Source: Polyangiaceae bacterium
Lineage (GTDB): Bacteria > Myxococcota_A > Polyangia > Polyangiales > Polyangiaceae
Assembly (NCBI GenBank): GCA_020633235.1
Contig: JACKEA010000001.1
Span: forward strand, 558,001 to 622,000
DNA length: 64,000 bases
Direction of reading: 5' to 3'
Shown: one piece after another, positions 8,611 through 16,568 of the stretch
Position numbering within the stretch: the first letter of the stretch is position 1
How the letters are laid out: every line of letters starts with the position of its first letter
Translations under genes and position numbers: made by a program
Notes under the pieces: generated by a model
Database searches by the model: none
What the model saw: the letters and a program-made list of their open reading frames with translations, nothing else
What the model was told of the DNA's origin: nothing

Positions 8611-10305
8611 ATGGCTCACTCCCCTCGCAACGTTGCTCCCCTCGGCCAGGGATCGGTCGTCAACGACCGCTATGAAATCCGCCAGAGCCTTGGCAAAGGC
8701 GGCATGGGTGAAGTGTTTCTGGCCTACGACCGCAGCACACAACAGCCGGTCGCGTTGAAGGTCGTGCGCGAGGAGTCGCGCATGCCCGGGGACGACGAGG
8801 CCCTGCGACAGGAACTGCTGCTGGCCCGTTCCGTCAGCCACCCCAACGTGTGTCGCGTTCACGACTTGGCGCCCAGCCCCTGGGGGCCGATCCTGGTGAT
8901 GGAGCACATCGCCGGGCAGACGCTCCATACCCACATCCGTCGTCGCAAGGCCCAAGGCGGCTACACCGCTGACGAATTTCGCAAGATCGCGAGCGAGACC
9001 TGCGCCGGTCTCGCCGCCATTCACGCCCAGGGACTGGTCCACGGTGACTTGAAGCCGGGCAACGTGATGGTCACCAACGATCGCGCCATCATCTTGGACT
9101 TCGGCTTCGCGCAGGAGCGTGCGCGCCTGAGCGCTCGCCGCCCGGGCGCACCGCCAGATGGCGGTACCCCGAACTACATGGCGCCGGAGCGACTGCGTTC
9201 CGGCGGCGCGAGCCCCGAGGACGACATCTACGCGCTCGGGCTCACGCTGTGGGAGATGTGGACCTGTCGCGTGCCCGAGCCGGGCTACCGGCCGCGGGCC
9301 AAGCCCATGCGCTCGCAGATCATGTTCGACGTGCCTGCCGGGCTCAGTGTGGACGAGGTGAAGCAGGTGTTCCGCTGTCTCAGTGAGGACGCCAGCCTGC
9401 GCCCCACGGCGCGCCACATGCGCTTTTTCAACCCCACGGCGCTGACCACCAGCCAGGTGCAAATCCCACGGGAAAGGCTGTCTCCCGGCGCCCCCCTCGG
9501 GCGTGGCGTGGCGGAGTCCTTCGTGCCCGGCGCCCAGGCCCTGCTCCTCAGCTTTGCCAGCAATGCCCCGGACGCCCCGGGTCGGCTGTTCTCCCTGGAC
9601 AAGCCCGTGATGACCGTCGGCCGACGCTCGAATCAGGACATCGAGCTGCCCGAGGCCACCGTGAGCGGCGGCCACGCCGTGCTCCGCTGGCAGTCCGGCT
9701 CCTGGATCGTCGAGGACGTGGGCAGCACCAACGGCACCTACGCGGATCACTCTTACGAGCGGAAGAAGTCCGTGGCGCTGCTCCACGGCGGCGAGGTCCA
9801 GCTGGGTGAATGCCGGGTCAAGCTCGTCAGCTTCCACGACGGCTCCCCGCACCATCAGCGGGCCAAGAGCTACCTGGAAAAGAGGGACGGGCTCACGGGG
9901 CTGCTCAGCAAGGAGCATTTCGTGAGAGCCATCAAGGACGATATCGGCTTTGCGGAGTGGGACGGCGTGCCGCTGTCGGTGGCCCGCTACCACGTGCGCG
10001 GCCCCAACCGCCACGTGAGCGACCGCCCCACCATCCTGGAGATGCTGGCGCTCCGAAGAGCCGCGCAGCGGGTCATCGAGCTCACGGAAATGCTGCTCCT
10101 CAGCATCGTCCCGGTCACCGCCGGCCGCATCGCGCCTTTGAAGTTTGCAGTGGCCATGACCGGCCCCAGCGTTGACGAAGCCCGCCATGTGGTCGAGCAG
10201 GTGGTCTCCCAGGTGCAGGGGCTGATGCCGGAATCCTTGGATTTGGCTGCGACGTTGGTAAAAGCAGAGCCGGGCCAGCCTGCAGAGTCGTTGCTCGAGG
10301 GTTGA
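8611..10305 (+). CDS. Ser/Thr kinase - FHA - degenerate GGDEF fusion protein
   Basis: 564 residues, no membrane segment. Kinase domain about 21-270: GKGGMGEV loop, Lys50 (VALKV), HGDLKPGN at 144-151 (HGD instead of HRD), DFG at 163-165. FHA domain about 330-405 with GRRSNQDIELP, SGGH and STNGTY, which binds phosphothreonine. The C-terminal part (about 424-550) begins with DGLTGLLSKEHF, the hallmark of GGDEF domains, but the active-site GGDEF is APLKF (508-512, within GRIAPLKFAVAM), so it should not make cyclic-di-GMP and may instead bind a nucleotide or act as a scaffold. HGD rather than HRD is seen in other active kinases. It precedes the TM protein at 10346 on the same strand. Confidence 0.92.
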   Translation: MAHSPRNVAPLGQGSVVNDRYEIRQSLGKGGMGEVFLAYDRSTQQPVALKVVREESRMPGDDEALRQELLLARSVSHPNVCRVHDLAPSPWGPILVMEHIAGQTLHTHIRRRKAQGGYTADEFRKIASETCAGLAAIHAQGLVHGDLKPGNVMVTNDRAIILDFGFAQERARLSARRPGAPPDGGTPNYMAPERLRSGGASPEDDIYALGLTLWEMWTCRVPEPGYRPRAKPMRSQIMFDVPAGLSVDEVKQVFRCLSEDASLRPTARHMRFFNPTALTTSQVQIPRERLSPGAPLGRGVAESFVPGAQALLLSFASNAPDAPGRLFSLDKPVMTVGRRSNQDIELPEATVSGGHAVLRWQSGSWIVEDVGSTNGTYADHSYERKKSVALLHGGEVQLGECRVKLVSFHDGSPHHQRAKSYLEKRDGLTGLLSKEHFVRAIKDDIGFAEWDGVPLSVARYHVRGPNRHVSDRPTILEMLALRRAAQRVIELTEMLLLSIVPVTAGRIAPLKFAVAMTGPSVDEARHVVEQVVSQVQGLMPESLDLAATLVKAEPGQPAESLLEG

Positions 10306-10345
10306 CCCGCCTGTCGCGCTCGAGGGCGAGCGCGCGAAGCGAATC

Positions 10346-11044
10346 ATGGCCGGATCTCCCCGACCCTCATTTCCAGCACCCAGTGAGCCGAGCCTCCGAA
10401 GGCTCGGCGTGGGCGGTGGTGGGAGCGGAGGGGGCGGCGGCGATCGTCCGCTGCGCGCGCAGCTCGTGGTCGCACTGGTAGTGGGGCTCGTGCTCCTGGC
10501 GGTGCCGCTCTACCTGTGGCGCCGCCCCAGCGGAACGGAGAACGCGCCGACGGACGGAGGCAACGGTGACGCCGCGTCCGGGCCGTCGGCGGCGCCGACC
10601 ATTCAGCGCCTGCCGGTCCCGGATGCGGGTGCGCTGGTGGACGAGCTCGTGCGCCTGGATACGCCGCAGCGCGTGAAGTGCGCCGCCTCGTCCCGCTCCC
10701 GCGGTCAGGAGGGCACCCTCTGTGATCGCCTGGAGGTGTTCGAGAAAGCGCTCTCCAAGGCCATCCGCGAGAACGTGGACTGCGCACCGAAGACCGGCAA
10801 AGAGGGCAACCTCAACTACGTGCTCAGCGTGGACTTCAACGCCAAGCGGCTGCACGTGTTCCCAGGTGCGAGCGGCATGTGGAAGGGTCCGCAAGCACGC
10901 AAAGCGGCGGCCTGCGTCACCAAGTCCCTACCGAAGCCGGAGTGGGACAAGATCAAGCACCAGTATCGCTTCTACATGATCGCGATCTCGGCGACGTACC
11001 CGGCTCCCACTTCGACGGGCAATCCGTCGCAGCTCTTCGAGTAG
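10346..11044 (+). CDS. single-pass membrane protein of unknown function
   Basis: 232 residues. The N-terminal 35 residues are Pro- and Gly-rich, followed by one membrane helix (about 38-58, AQLVVALVVGLVLLAVPLYL) and a soluble C-terminal domain with Cys residues near positions 112, 127 and 147. The tail contains a small mixed alpha/beta domain that ends with a hydrophobic strand (YRFYMIAISATYPAP). I recognise no family. It lies 40 bases after the kinase-FHA gene and 2 bases before the PhaC-like gene, so the three probably form one transcription unit. Confidence 0.75.
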   Translation: MAGSPRPSFPAPSEPSLRRLGVGGGGSGGGGGDRPLRAQLVVALVVGLVLLAVPLYLWRRPSGTENAPTDGGNGDAASGPSAAPTIQRLPVPDAGALVDELVRLDTPQRVKCAASSRSRGQEGTLCDRLEVFEKALSKAIRENVDCAPKTGKEGNLNYVLSVDFNAKRLHVFPGASGMWKGPQARKAAACVTKSLPKPEWDKIKHQYRFYMIAISATYPAPTSTGNPSQLFE

Positions 11045-11046
11045 CC

Positions 11047-12141
11047 ATGCGACTCAGGCATCTCGTCGATCGCGCGGTGCTCTCGACGGTGAACGGCGTC
11101 GTGTACCTCACGGAGGGCGCCGCGCGCCCGGGCAGGAACGCGGCCCAGGCGGACGTGGTGCTTTCTCGGGGAAAATTGACGGTTTCCCGCGTGCGGCCCC
11201 TGTCCGACGTGGAGTTCGAGCTGGGGCCCGACGTGCACCGCGTGCGCTTCGAGCGCTTGCCGGTGCCCATCGTTCTGATCCCGCCGCTGATGGTGCGCCC
11301 CTACGTCTACGATCTCCGTCCCGAGCACTCCATGGTGCGCACCTTGCGCAACGCCGGCTTCGACGTGTTCGTCGTCGACTTCGGCGTGCCGGATCGCGAT
11401 GACGAGAACGTGCGCCTCGACGACTACGTCATCGACTACGTGCCCGCAGCCGTGGACGCCGCGCTCGAGGCCAGCGGCCGCCGGCAAGTCACTCTTGCCG
11501 GCTATTGCATGGGCGGCATCTTCGCCTTGCTGCACGCCGGCACCCACCGTGACGATCGCGTGCGTAACATCGTGACCATCGGCGCGCCCATCAACTTCAA
11601 GAAGATGCGCGCCGCCTACGTCGCCTCGCGCATCGGCGCCTTCGGTCTCGGTCCGTTGATGGACGTGATCGGCAACGTGCCGGGCAAGATGAGCTCCCTC
11701 GGCTTCAAGTTGATGAGCGGGCCCCGGGCCGTCACCAAGTGGGGCGACCTCATAGCGAACTTGGACGACGAGAGCTTCGTCCGGGGCTTCGACGCCGTGA
11801 ACAGCTGGGTCAACGATCTCATCCCGTACCCGAAGGAAGCCTTCAAGCAGATGGTCCGCGACGTCGTGCGCGGCAATCGCCTGGTGCGCGGTGGGCTCAC
11901 CTTTGCGGGGCAGCCGTTCGACTTGAACGCCGTGACGCAGCCGCTCTTGGCCTTCGCGGGCAAGACCGACAACATCGCGACGCCGGAAGCCACCCACGCC
12001 ATCGTGGACCACGTTTCCTCCACGGATCGCGAGCTCTTGGCCGTCCCCGGCGGCCACGTCGGCGTGATCGCCGGCAGCGCCGCGCCGGAAGCGGTGTGGA
12101 AGCCGATGATGCACTGGCTTCGCCCCCGGTCCGCCAGCTGA
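11047..12141 (+). CDS. class III PhaC-like alpha/beta hydrolase
   Basis: 364 residues, matching class III polyhydroxyalkanoate synthase PhaC subunits (about 355). The lipase-like box is GYCMGG with the nucleophile Cys154; the other triad members appear to be Asp308 (GKTDN) and His337 (PGGHVG), nearly the same spacing as in characterised class III enzymes. N-terminal PLMVRPYVYDL and FVVDFGVPD segments also fit. True class III synthases need a PhaE partner, which is not encoded nearby, so it could be a PHA synthase or a related acyltransferase or hydrolase. The ATG at 11047 was chosen because it starts 2 bases after the upstream stop; the longer reading is overlap. Confidence 0.85.
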   Translation: MRLRHLVDRAVLSTVNGVVYLTEGAARPGRNAAQADVVLSRGKLTVSRVRPLSDVEFELGPDVHRVRFERLPVPIVLIPPLMVRPYVYDLRPEHSMVRTLRNAGFDVFVVDFGVPDRDDENVRLDDYVIDYVPAAVDAALEASGRRQVTLAGYCMGGIFALLHAGTHRDDRVRNIVTIGAPINFKKMRAAYVASRIGAFGLGPLMDVIGNVPGKMSSLGFKLMSGPRAVTKWGDLIANLDDESFVRGFDAVNSWVNDLIPYPKEAFKQMVRDVVRGNRLVRGGLTFAGQPFDLNAVTQPLLAFAGKTDNIATPEATHAIVDHVSSTDRELLAVPGGHVGVIAGSAAPEAVWKPMMHWLRPRSAS

Positions 12142-12145
12142 CGGG

Positions 12146-12170
12146 GAATGTTGGCGCGGCGCGATGCCTG
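12146..12170. repeat. short intergenic repeat, family B copy 1
   Basis: AATGTTGGCGCGGCGCGATG; shares GCGGCGCGATGCC with 30553-30580 and 46892-46920. Lies between convergent genes. Confidence 0.45.
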
Positions 12171-12176
12171 GCGCGC

Positions 12177-12626
12177 TCAGGCCGCCCGGCACGGCGCGAC
12201 CGCTCGCGGCAGCCGCTCTTCGAGAAGCGCCGCCCAGGCCAGCAGGTACTCCACCACGTGCTCGCGGTCGCGGTACGACAGCTCGATACGTCGTGGAACC
12301 GGAATCGTCGCCAGCACCTCCGGGCAGCTCAGCCGCTCCAGGTGGCCGATGTCCTCCTGCGTCAGCCCCACGTCGAGCATGGTGCCGATCACGTGGTCGA
12401 TGGGGTAGCCGCTGCCCGGGCAGTACTCGAGCGCTTGGTCGGCCCACTCGCCCGCGCGCTCCATCGCCAGCTTGCGGAGCTCCTCCTTGGAGCGGGAGGT
12501 GAGGGTCTGCGCCAGGTGGCCACAGTTGCAGGCGCCCAGGTGCGTCCAGGCGTAGGGCGCGCCAGCGCCGATGCGCGCGGCAGTGGTGCGAAGGGCGGTG
12601 ACGAGCTCACGAGACGGGCGGGCCAT
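12177..12626 (-). CDS. conserved hypothetical protein with CNCGHLAQ motif
   Basis: 149 residues, soluble and mostly helical, with a distinctive CNCGHLAQ motif at about 33-40 and a second Cys/Gly cluster (EYCPGSGYP). Two Cys and a His in the first motif and a Cys in the second would suit metal binding, but this is inference. I recall similar small proteins in other bacteria without a known role. It converges with the PhaC-like gene and lies 78 bases after the precorrin-2 dehydrogenase-like gene on the same strand, possibly co-transcribed. Confidence 0.75.
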   Translation of the reverse strand: MARPSRELVTALRTTAARIGAGAPYAWTHLGACNCGHLAQTLTSRSKEELRKLAMERAGEWADQALEYCPGSGYPIDHVIGTMLDVGLTQEDIGHLERLSCPEVLATIPVPRRIELSYRDREHVVEYLLAWAALLEERLPRAVAPCRAA

Positions 12627-12647
12627 ACGGCGAAGTATAGCGCGCGG

Positions 12648-12757
12648 CGTCAGTCGTCGAGGGGCGGAAGCACCTTGGCGTCGAAGTGCGGCTCGCGCGT
12701 GGCGTCAGTCGTCGAGGGGCGGAACCACGAGCTTGCCGTCGAAGTGCAGGTCCCGCA
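12648..12757. repeat. imperfect tandem duplication of the 3' end of the precorrin-2 dehydrogenase-like gene
   Basis: Two adjacent units of about 55 bases (12648-12702 and 12703-12757) share GGCGTCAGTCGTCGAGGGGC at their left ends and differ at several positions further in. On the minus strand the genic copy encodes the terminal HFDGKLVVPPLDD plus stop; the copy beyond the stop would encode HFDAKVLPPLDD plus a second stop. It looks like an old local slippage or unequal exchange. Confidence 0.8.
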
Positions 12758-13295
12758 CGGCGTGGGAGAGCACGGCGCGACGTTCGTCCCGCGGCGTGCG
12801 ATCGCGGAGGGCGGCCACGCGCGCCGCCCATGCGCCGAAGTCGCTCGCGGCGAGCATGCGTGACAGCTCCTCGGCGAGCTTTCGGATGAGCGCCGGGGCG
12901 CGGCCGGAGCTGGAGATCCCGACGCTGATGGGGCCCGAATGCACGACGGCCACGTGGGCGAACGTGTTGTGCTCGGGCTGGTCCACGGCGCAGTAGAAGA
13001 TGCGCGCCTGCTCGCAGGCCGCGCCCACGCGCCGCGCGAGCTCCGCGTCGCGCTCCGCGAGCACCACGAGCCAACGTCCGTCCGTGTCGCCGTCGTGATA
13101 GGGACGGCGCTCGACGTGGACGCTGCCCGACGCGGCGAGGGTGGATAGCTCCGCCCCGGGCGTGGGTGCAAGCACCGTTACCTGGGCGCCCACGTCCGCG
13201 AGAGTGCGGGCGCGGCGCGCCGCTTCCGCGCCCGAGCCAACAATCAAGACCGAGCGACCCTGAAGCAAGAGCCCGACAAGAAACGTGGAGCTCAC
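12705..13295 (-). CDS. precorrin-2 dehydrogenase-like protein (SirC/Met8/CysG N-domain type)
   Basis: 196 residues, the length of single-domain SirC proteins. The N-terminal NAD(P)-binding Rossmann motif is LIVGSGAEAARRA, followed by the typical VTVLAP strand and a central dimerisation region with SGPISVGISSSGRAPAL. The family oxidises precorrin-2 to sirohydrochlorin on the way to sirohaem or cobalamin; some members also chelate Fe. The GTG start overlaps the stop of the upstream gene (GTGA), so translation is coupled to a protein of unknown function and an Omp85 barrel, an unusual setting for a tetrapyrrole enzyme. No other sirohaem gene is present, so the actual substrate is uncertain. Confidence 0.85.
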   Translation of the reverse strand: MSSTFLVGLLLQGRSVLIVGSGAEAARRARTLADVGAQVTVLAPTPGAELSTLAASGSVHVERRPYHDGDTDGRWLVVLAERDAELARRVGAACEQARIFYCAVDQPEHNTFAHVAVVHSGPISVGISSSGRAPALIRKLAEELSRMLAASDFGAWAARVAALRDRTPRDERRAVLSHAVRDLHFDGKLVVPPLDD

Positions 13296-13972
13296 TTCTT
13301 GTCTTTCTTGGGTGGCGGTGGAACGGAGGGAACCGCCGTCTTGGTAGTGAACTTGAGCTCGCGCTCGGCGTCGCCGATGCGCTGCAGAAAGAGGCCGGTG
13401 AAGGTGCTGAACAGCGCGTCCCCCGGGGCGGCGGTTCCGGTGCCGGTGGGGCGGCTCACCCAGCGCTTGATCTTCTGCAGCACCTCCGGGCTCACGGGGT
13501 TCACCTGCACCTTGGCGTGGATGTACACGGCGGAGCCGAAGGGGATCTGATCCCGCGTGCCGATCACCAGGCGCCGGGCTTCGGCGCAGCGGCGGAGCAC
13601 GCCGTCGACCGTGATGGCGGCGCTGGAGCGACTGCCACCGGGGCGCGTGATCTCCACCAGATACACTTCGTCCCACACGTGCCAGGTGATCTTGCAGGTT
13701 TGGGCGGTGGTGCTGACGGGATCCGGCGAGTCTGCCCGGTACACGGTGCCGGTGAACACGATGGTGGTGGGCAGCCCGCGGCTCAGCTTCTTGCGGATGC
13801 TGGCGTCCACCACGTCGCGATAGGACACGCTGACGTACACCAGGGAGCGCGCGGGGTTCCAGGTGTAGCGCGCGTCGCGAGGCGGCGGCTCTTTCTTCTC
13901 TTGGCCGAAAGCGGAGCCGGCGAGCAAGAGCACGACGAGGGCGGCGACGAAGGCGAGCAGCCGCCGGCGCAT
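13292..13972 (-). CDS. exported protein of unknown function (DUF4390-like?)
   Basis: 226 residues. Signal peptide RRRLLAFVAALVVLLLAGSAFG; then a beta-rich domain (VYVSVSYRDVV, KLSRGLPTTIVFTGTVYR, ITWHVWDEVYLVEI) and a basic Pro/Lys tail. The pattern of a positively charged ALxRG-like segment followed by strands faintly resembles DUF4390, a family with no known function; I cannot confirm it. Its ATG overlaps the stop of the Omp85 gene (ATGA), and its stop overlaps the SirC-like GTG, so the three are made in coupled order. It is probably periplasmic, perhaps helping the barrel protein. Confidence 0.75.
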   Translation of the reverse strand: MRRRLLAFVAALVVLLLAGSAFGQEKKEPPPRDARYTWNPARSLVYVSVSYRDVVDASIRKKLSRGLPTTIVFTGTVYRADSPDPVSTTAQTCKITWHVWDEVYLVEITRPGGSRSSAAITVDGVLRRCAEARRLVIGTRDQIPFGSAVYIHAKVQVNPVSPEVLQKIKRWVSRPTGTGTAAPGDALFSTFTGLFLQRIGDAERELKFTTKTAVPSVPPPPKKDKK

Positions 13973-15618
13973 CAGGGGCCTCCCTCCCGCCGCACGGGAA
14001 TGAAGCCCAGCACGTTGGAGAACGCGAAGGTGAAGCCGCCGGCGCTGGTGTCCATGCGGAAGCCGACGTTGGCTGTCAGATCCACCGGGATCAGCTGCAG
14101 CTTGGAGTAGCCGCGCGGTGGGTGCTCGATGTCCCGGCGGTTGGCCACGGCGTAGAGGCCGGCGCTGCCGAACAAGTCGATGCCGTACACCGAGCGGTGG
14201 CCGCGGTAGAGCGGGATGCGGTACTCGCCGCCGACCTTGCCGGCGTAGTGGCCGTAGCGGACTTCCTGGATGGAGGTGTCGAGGAAGTTCGGGGGCGGGC
14301 GGCGATCGAAGTTCAGACCCAGCACGCGGCCCGGCAAGAAGTCGCTGAAGTCGCCGACGTAGTACTGCTCGAAGAAGGGCGCGTCCCCGGTGATGGCGCC
14401 GCCGAAGAGCTCCAGCCGCACGACGTGATCCCAGGGCAGCGCCCACCAGCGCGAGGCGTGCACGTCCATGCGCTGAAAGCCGTAGTCGCTGCCGAAGGGC
14501 GCCAGCGCGACCTCCCCGGTTACGGACGCGAACCAGCCGCGGGTGGGCAAGAACGGCGAGTCGCGCGTGTCGTGCTGCAGCGTGCCGCGGACGGTGGACA
14601 GGATGCTGCGGCCGCCGAGGATGTCGAACAGGATGGGCCCGGTGTCGATGCCCCGCAGGTGATTGGCGGCGCGGGGCAGCTCCGCGTCGATGGACTCCAG
14701 GCGGTAGTGGAGCCAGAGCTGCGTGGTGACGCTGAGGTCCTTGCCGACGCCCAGGTTGCCGCCGAAGCGCTTGTAGCTGACGACGGCGTAGTCGGGCACG
14801 CTCTTGAGCTGGCTGGGATCCTCGTAGTTGACGTCAGCGTTGCCGAAGTAGTCCTTCGCGTCGTTGAACAGCAGCTGGCCGCTGGTCATCCAGTTGCTGC
14901 CCAGGAACGCGGGATCCAAGAAGCGCACCCGGAGCGCCAGCTGGTCTTGGGCTAGCCCCACGGCGGAGCCGAGGGTGATGCCGGTGCCCGCCAGGTTGGT
15001 CTCCGCCACGTCCAGGCCCGCGTAGGCGGTGAGCGGGCGCGCGTTGCCTTGCGTGTCGGCGTCCGCCGACAAGCCCATCCAAAGATCGTTGATGACGATG
15101 GTGTTGCGCTCGACCACGTCGATCACGAGCACGACCTGTCCGCGGCTCGAGCCCTTGCGCAGGGAGAACTGCACGTCCCGGAAGAAGCCGGTGCCCAGCA
15201 AGCGGTAGCGCGTGAGCTCGACCTCGGGGTCGTCCACCTCGATGACGTCGCCGGGCTTGAAGGGCACGTAGCGCAACACCACGCGGGAGCGGGTGCGGCG
15301 GTTGCCCCGCACCTCGATGGCTTCCAGCGTGTAGCGGACCACCGGCTCGGTGCGGGACAGCGGCCGGCCGGCGCCGGACACGTCCGCGCTGGCGGCGACC
15401 TCGTCCGGAGGCGGTACCCGCGGTGGTGCCGGAGGAGGAGACGTGGGCGCGCCGGTTCCCCAGGTATCCGGCGCGCCGTCCGGCGGAGGCGGCGGCGGTG
15501 CGTCGTCGACCGTGTCGTCCGGGGGTGGGGGTGGCGGCTCGGGCGCGGGTTGCGCCCAGGCGGGCGTTGCGTGGAGCGCGAGCACGAGCACGCCGGCCGT
15601 GCGCAGCAGGCGCCGCAT
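13972..15618 (-). CDS. Omp85-family outer-membrane barrel with a single POTRA-like domain
   Basis: 548 residues. Signal peptide (RRLLRTAGVLVLALHATPAWA), a long Pro-rich linker (about 25-95), one POTRA domain (about 100-180, including IEVRGNRRTRSRVVLRYVPF and FFRDVQFSL) and a C-terminal beta barrel of alternating hydrophobic strands ending in a terminal Phe-rich strand. Family members insert or secrete proteins across the outer membrane (BamA, TamA, patatin-fused and two-partner types). The single POTRA and absent passenger make it neither classical BamA nor TpsB. The ATG at 15618 matches the signal peptide; the frame also opens at a TTG at 15654. First gene of a coupled three-gene set. Confidence 0.9.
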   Translation of the reverse strand: MRRLLRTAGVLVLALHATPAWAQPAPEPPPPPPDDTVDDAPPPPPPDGAPDTWGTGAPTSPPPAPPRVPPPDEVAASADVSGAGRPLSRTEPVVRYTLEAIEVRGNRRTRSRVVLRYVPFKPGDVIEVDDPEVELTRYRLLGTGFFRDVQFSLRKGSSRGQVVLVIDVVERNTIVINDLWMGLSADADTQGNARPLTAYAGLDVAETNLAGTGITLGSAVGLAQDQLALRVRFLDPAFLGSNWMTSGQLLFNDAKDYFGNADVNYEDPSQLKSVPDYAVVSYKRFGGNLGVGKDLSVTTQLWLHYRLESIDAELPRAANHLRGIDTGPILFDILGGRSILSTVRGTLQHDTRDSPFLPTRGWFASVTGEVALAPFGSDYGFQRMDVHASRWWALPWDHVVRLELFGGAITGDAPFFEQYYVGDFSDFLPGRVLGLNFDRRPPPNFLDTSIQEVRYGHYAGKVGGEYRIPLYRGHRSVYGIDLFGSAGLYAVANRRDIEHPPRGYSKLQLIPVDLTANVGFRMDTSAGGFTFAFSNVLGFIPVRREGGP

Positions 15619-15684
15619 CACGGGTTCGACGGGGGGCTCAGGGCGACGATTCAACGGGCGGCTCCGGGACCCGAAACTCGGGGA

Positions 15685-16449
15685 CTATCCACGAAAGGGG
15701 AGGCGACTGGCGACGGCCTGCCACACGCGATCCGGCAGCGACTCCGCCAGGGTCATCGCAGCCGAGATCTGCCACGGGAACGTGACGACGGCTTCACCCC
15801 GCTCGAGCCCCTCCACGGAGCGCTTGGCCGCGGACGCTACGTCCATCATGAACGGCATCTGAAACTTGTTCTTCTGCGTGAGCGGCGTGTCGACGAAGCC
15901 CGGACGGATGTCGACGACGGCGATGGAGTGCTTCGCGAGATCCAACCGCAGCGATTCCAGGAACACGCTGACGGCAGCCTTGCTCGCGGAGTACGTGGCG
16001 CTGGCCGGCAAGCCGCGCATTCCGGCCAGGCTGGTCACGGCGGCGAGGGTGCCCCGGCTGCGGGCCACCATCGGCTTGATGGCGGGCACCAACGTGGCGA
16101 GGGCGCCGGTGACGTTGACGGCCAGCATGCGCTCCACCTTGTCCCAAGAGAGCTTCTCCGCGGGGCCGGTGCCACCCACGCCGGCGTTGGCCAGCACGAG
16201 ATCCAGGCCGGAAAGCTCGCGATCCCAGTGGCTGATGGCTTCTAGGGCGGCGGTCGGGTCCGCGACGTCGAGCACGCACACCTCCGCACGTCCGCCGTTC
16301 GCGGAGATTTCGTCCCTCAGGGTGCACAGCTCCTGCTCTCGGCGAGCCGCCAGCACCACGCGCGTGCCCCGCTCTGCCAGCCGGAGAGCGATGGCGCGAC
16401 CGATGCCGCTGGATGCTCCCGTAACGAACGCATTTTCGAAGCGTGCCAC
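15685..16449 (-). CDS. short-chain dehydrogenase/reductase (SDR)
   Basis: 254 residues, classical SDR length. Cofactor loop TGASSGIG (10-17), NAG (88-90), catalytic Ser140, Tyr153 and Lys157 (YSASK). The C-terminal substrate loop with FVDTPLT and the absence of a second Rossmann Asp at the beta-2 end suggest NADP(H) (AARREQE after beta-2). Substrate unknown: SDRs of this group act on fatty acyl intermediates, sugars or steroids. It lies 66 bases before the Omp85 gene on the same strand and divergently from the kinase gene. Confidence 0.92.
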   Translation of the reverse strand: MARFENAFVTGASSGIGRAIALRLAERGTRVVLAARREQELCTLRDEISANGGRAEVCVLDVADPTAALEAISHWDRELSGLDLVLANAGVGGTGPAEKLSWDKVERMLAVNVTGALATLVPAIKPMVARSRGTLAAVTSLAGMRGLPASATYSASKAAVSVFLESLRLDLAKHSIAVVDIRPGFVDTPLTQKNKFQMPFMMDVASAAKRSVEGLERGEAVVTFPWQISAAMTLAESLPDRVWQAVASRLPFRG

Positions 16450-16568
16450 GCCGCGACTCTACAACAATGGCCGCGCGCTTGCTCGCCTCCCTGGTGCCCG
16501 GCAGAAGACTCATCTACATTTCCCCAGGGGGACACCAACGCTGCTTTTCACCGAGGGTTCTTGGGCAC

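Noticed and set aside
8428..10347. Open frame of 639 codons on the minus strand
   Set aside because: Antisense to the kinase-FHA gene; also crosses the riboswitch.
12650..13171. Frame reading through the second tail unit
   Set aside because: It is in a different frame from the SirC-like protein upstream and only shares the duplicated end.
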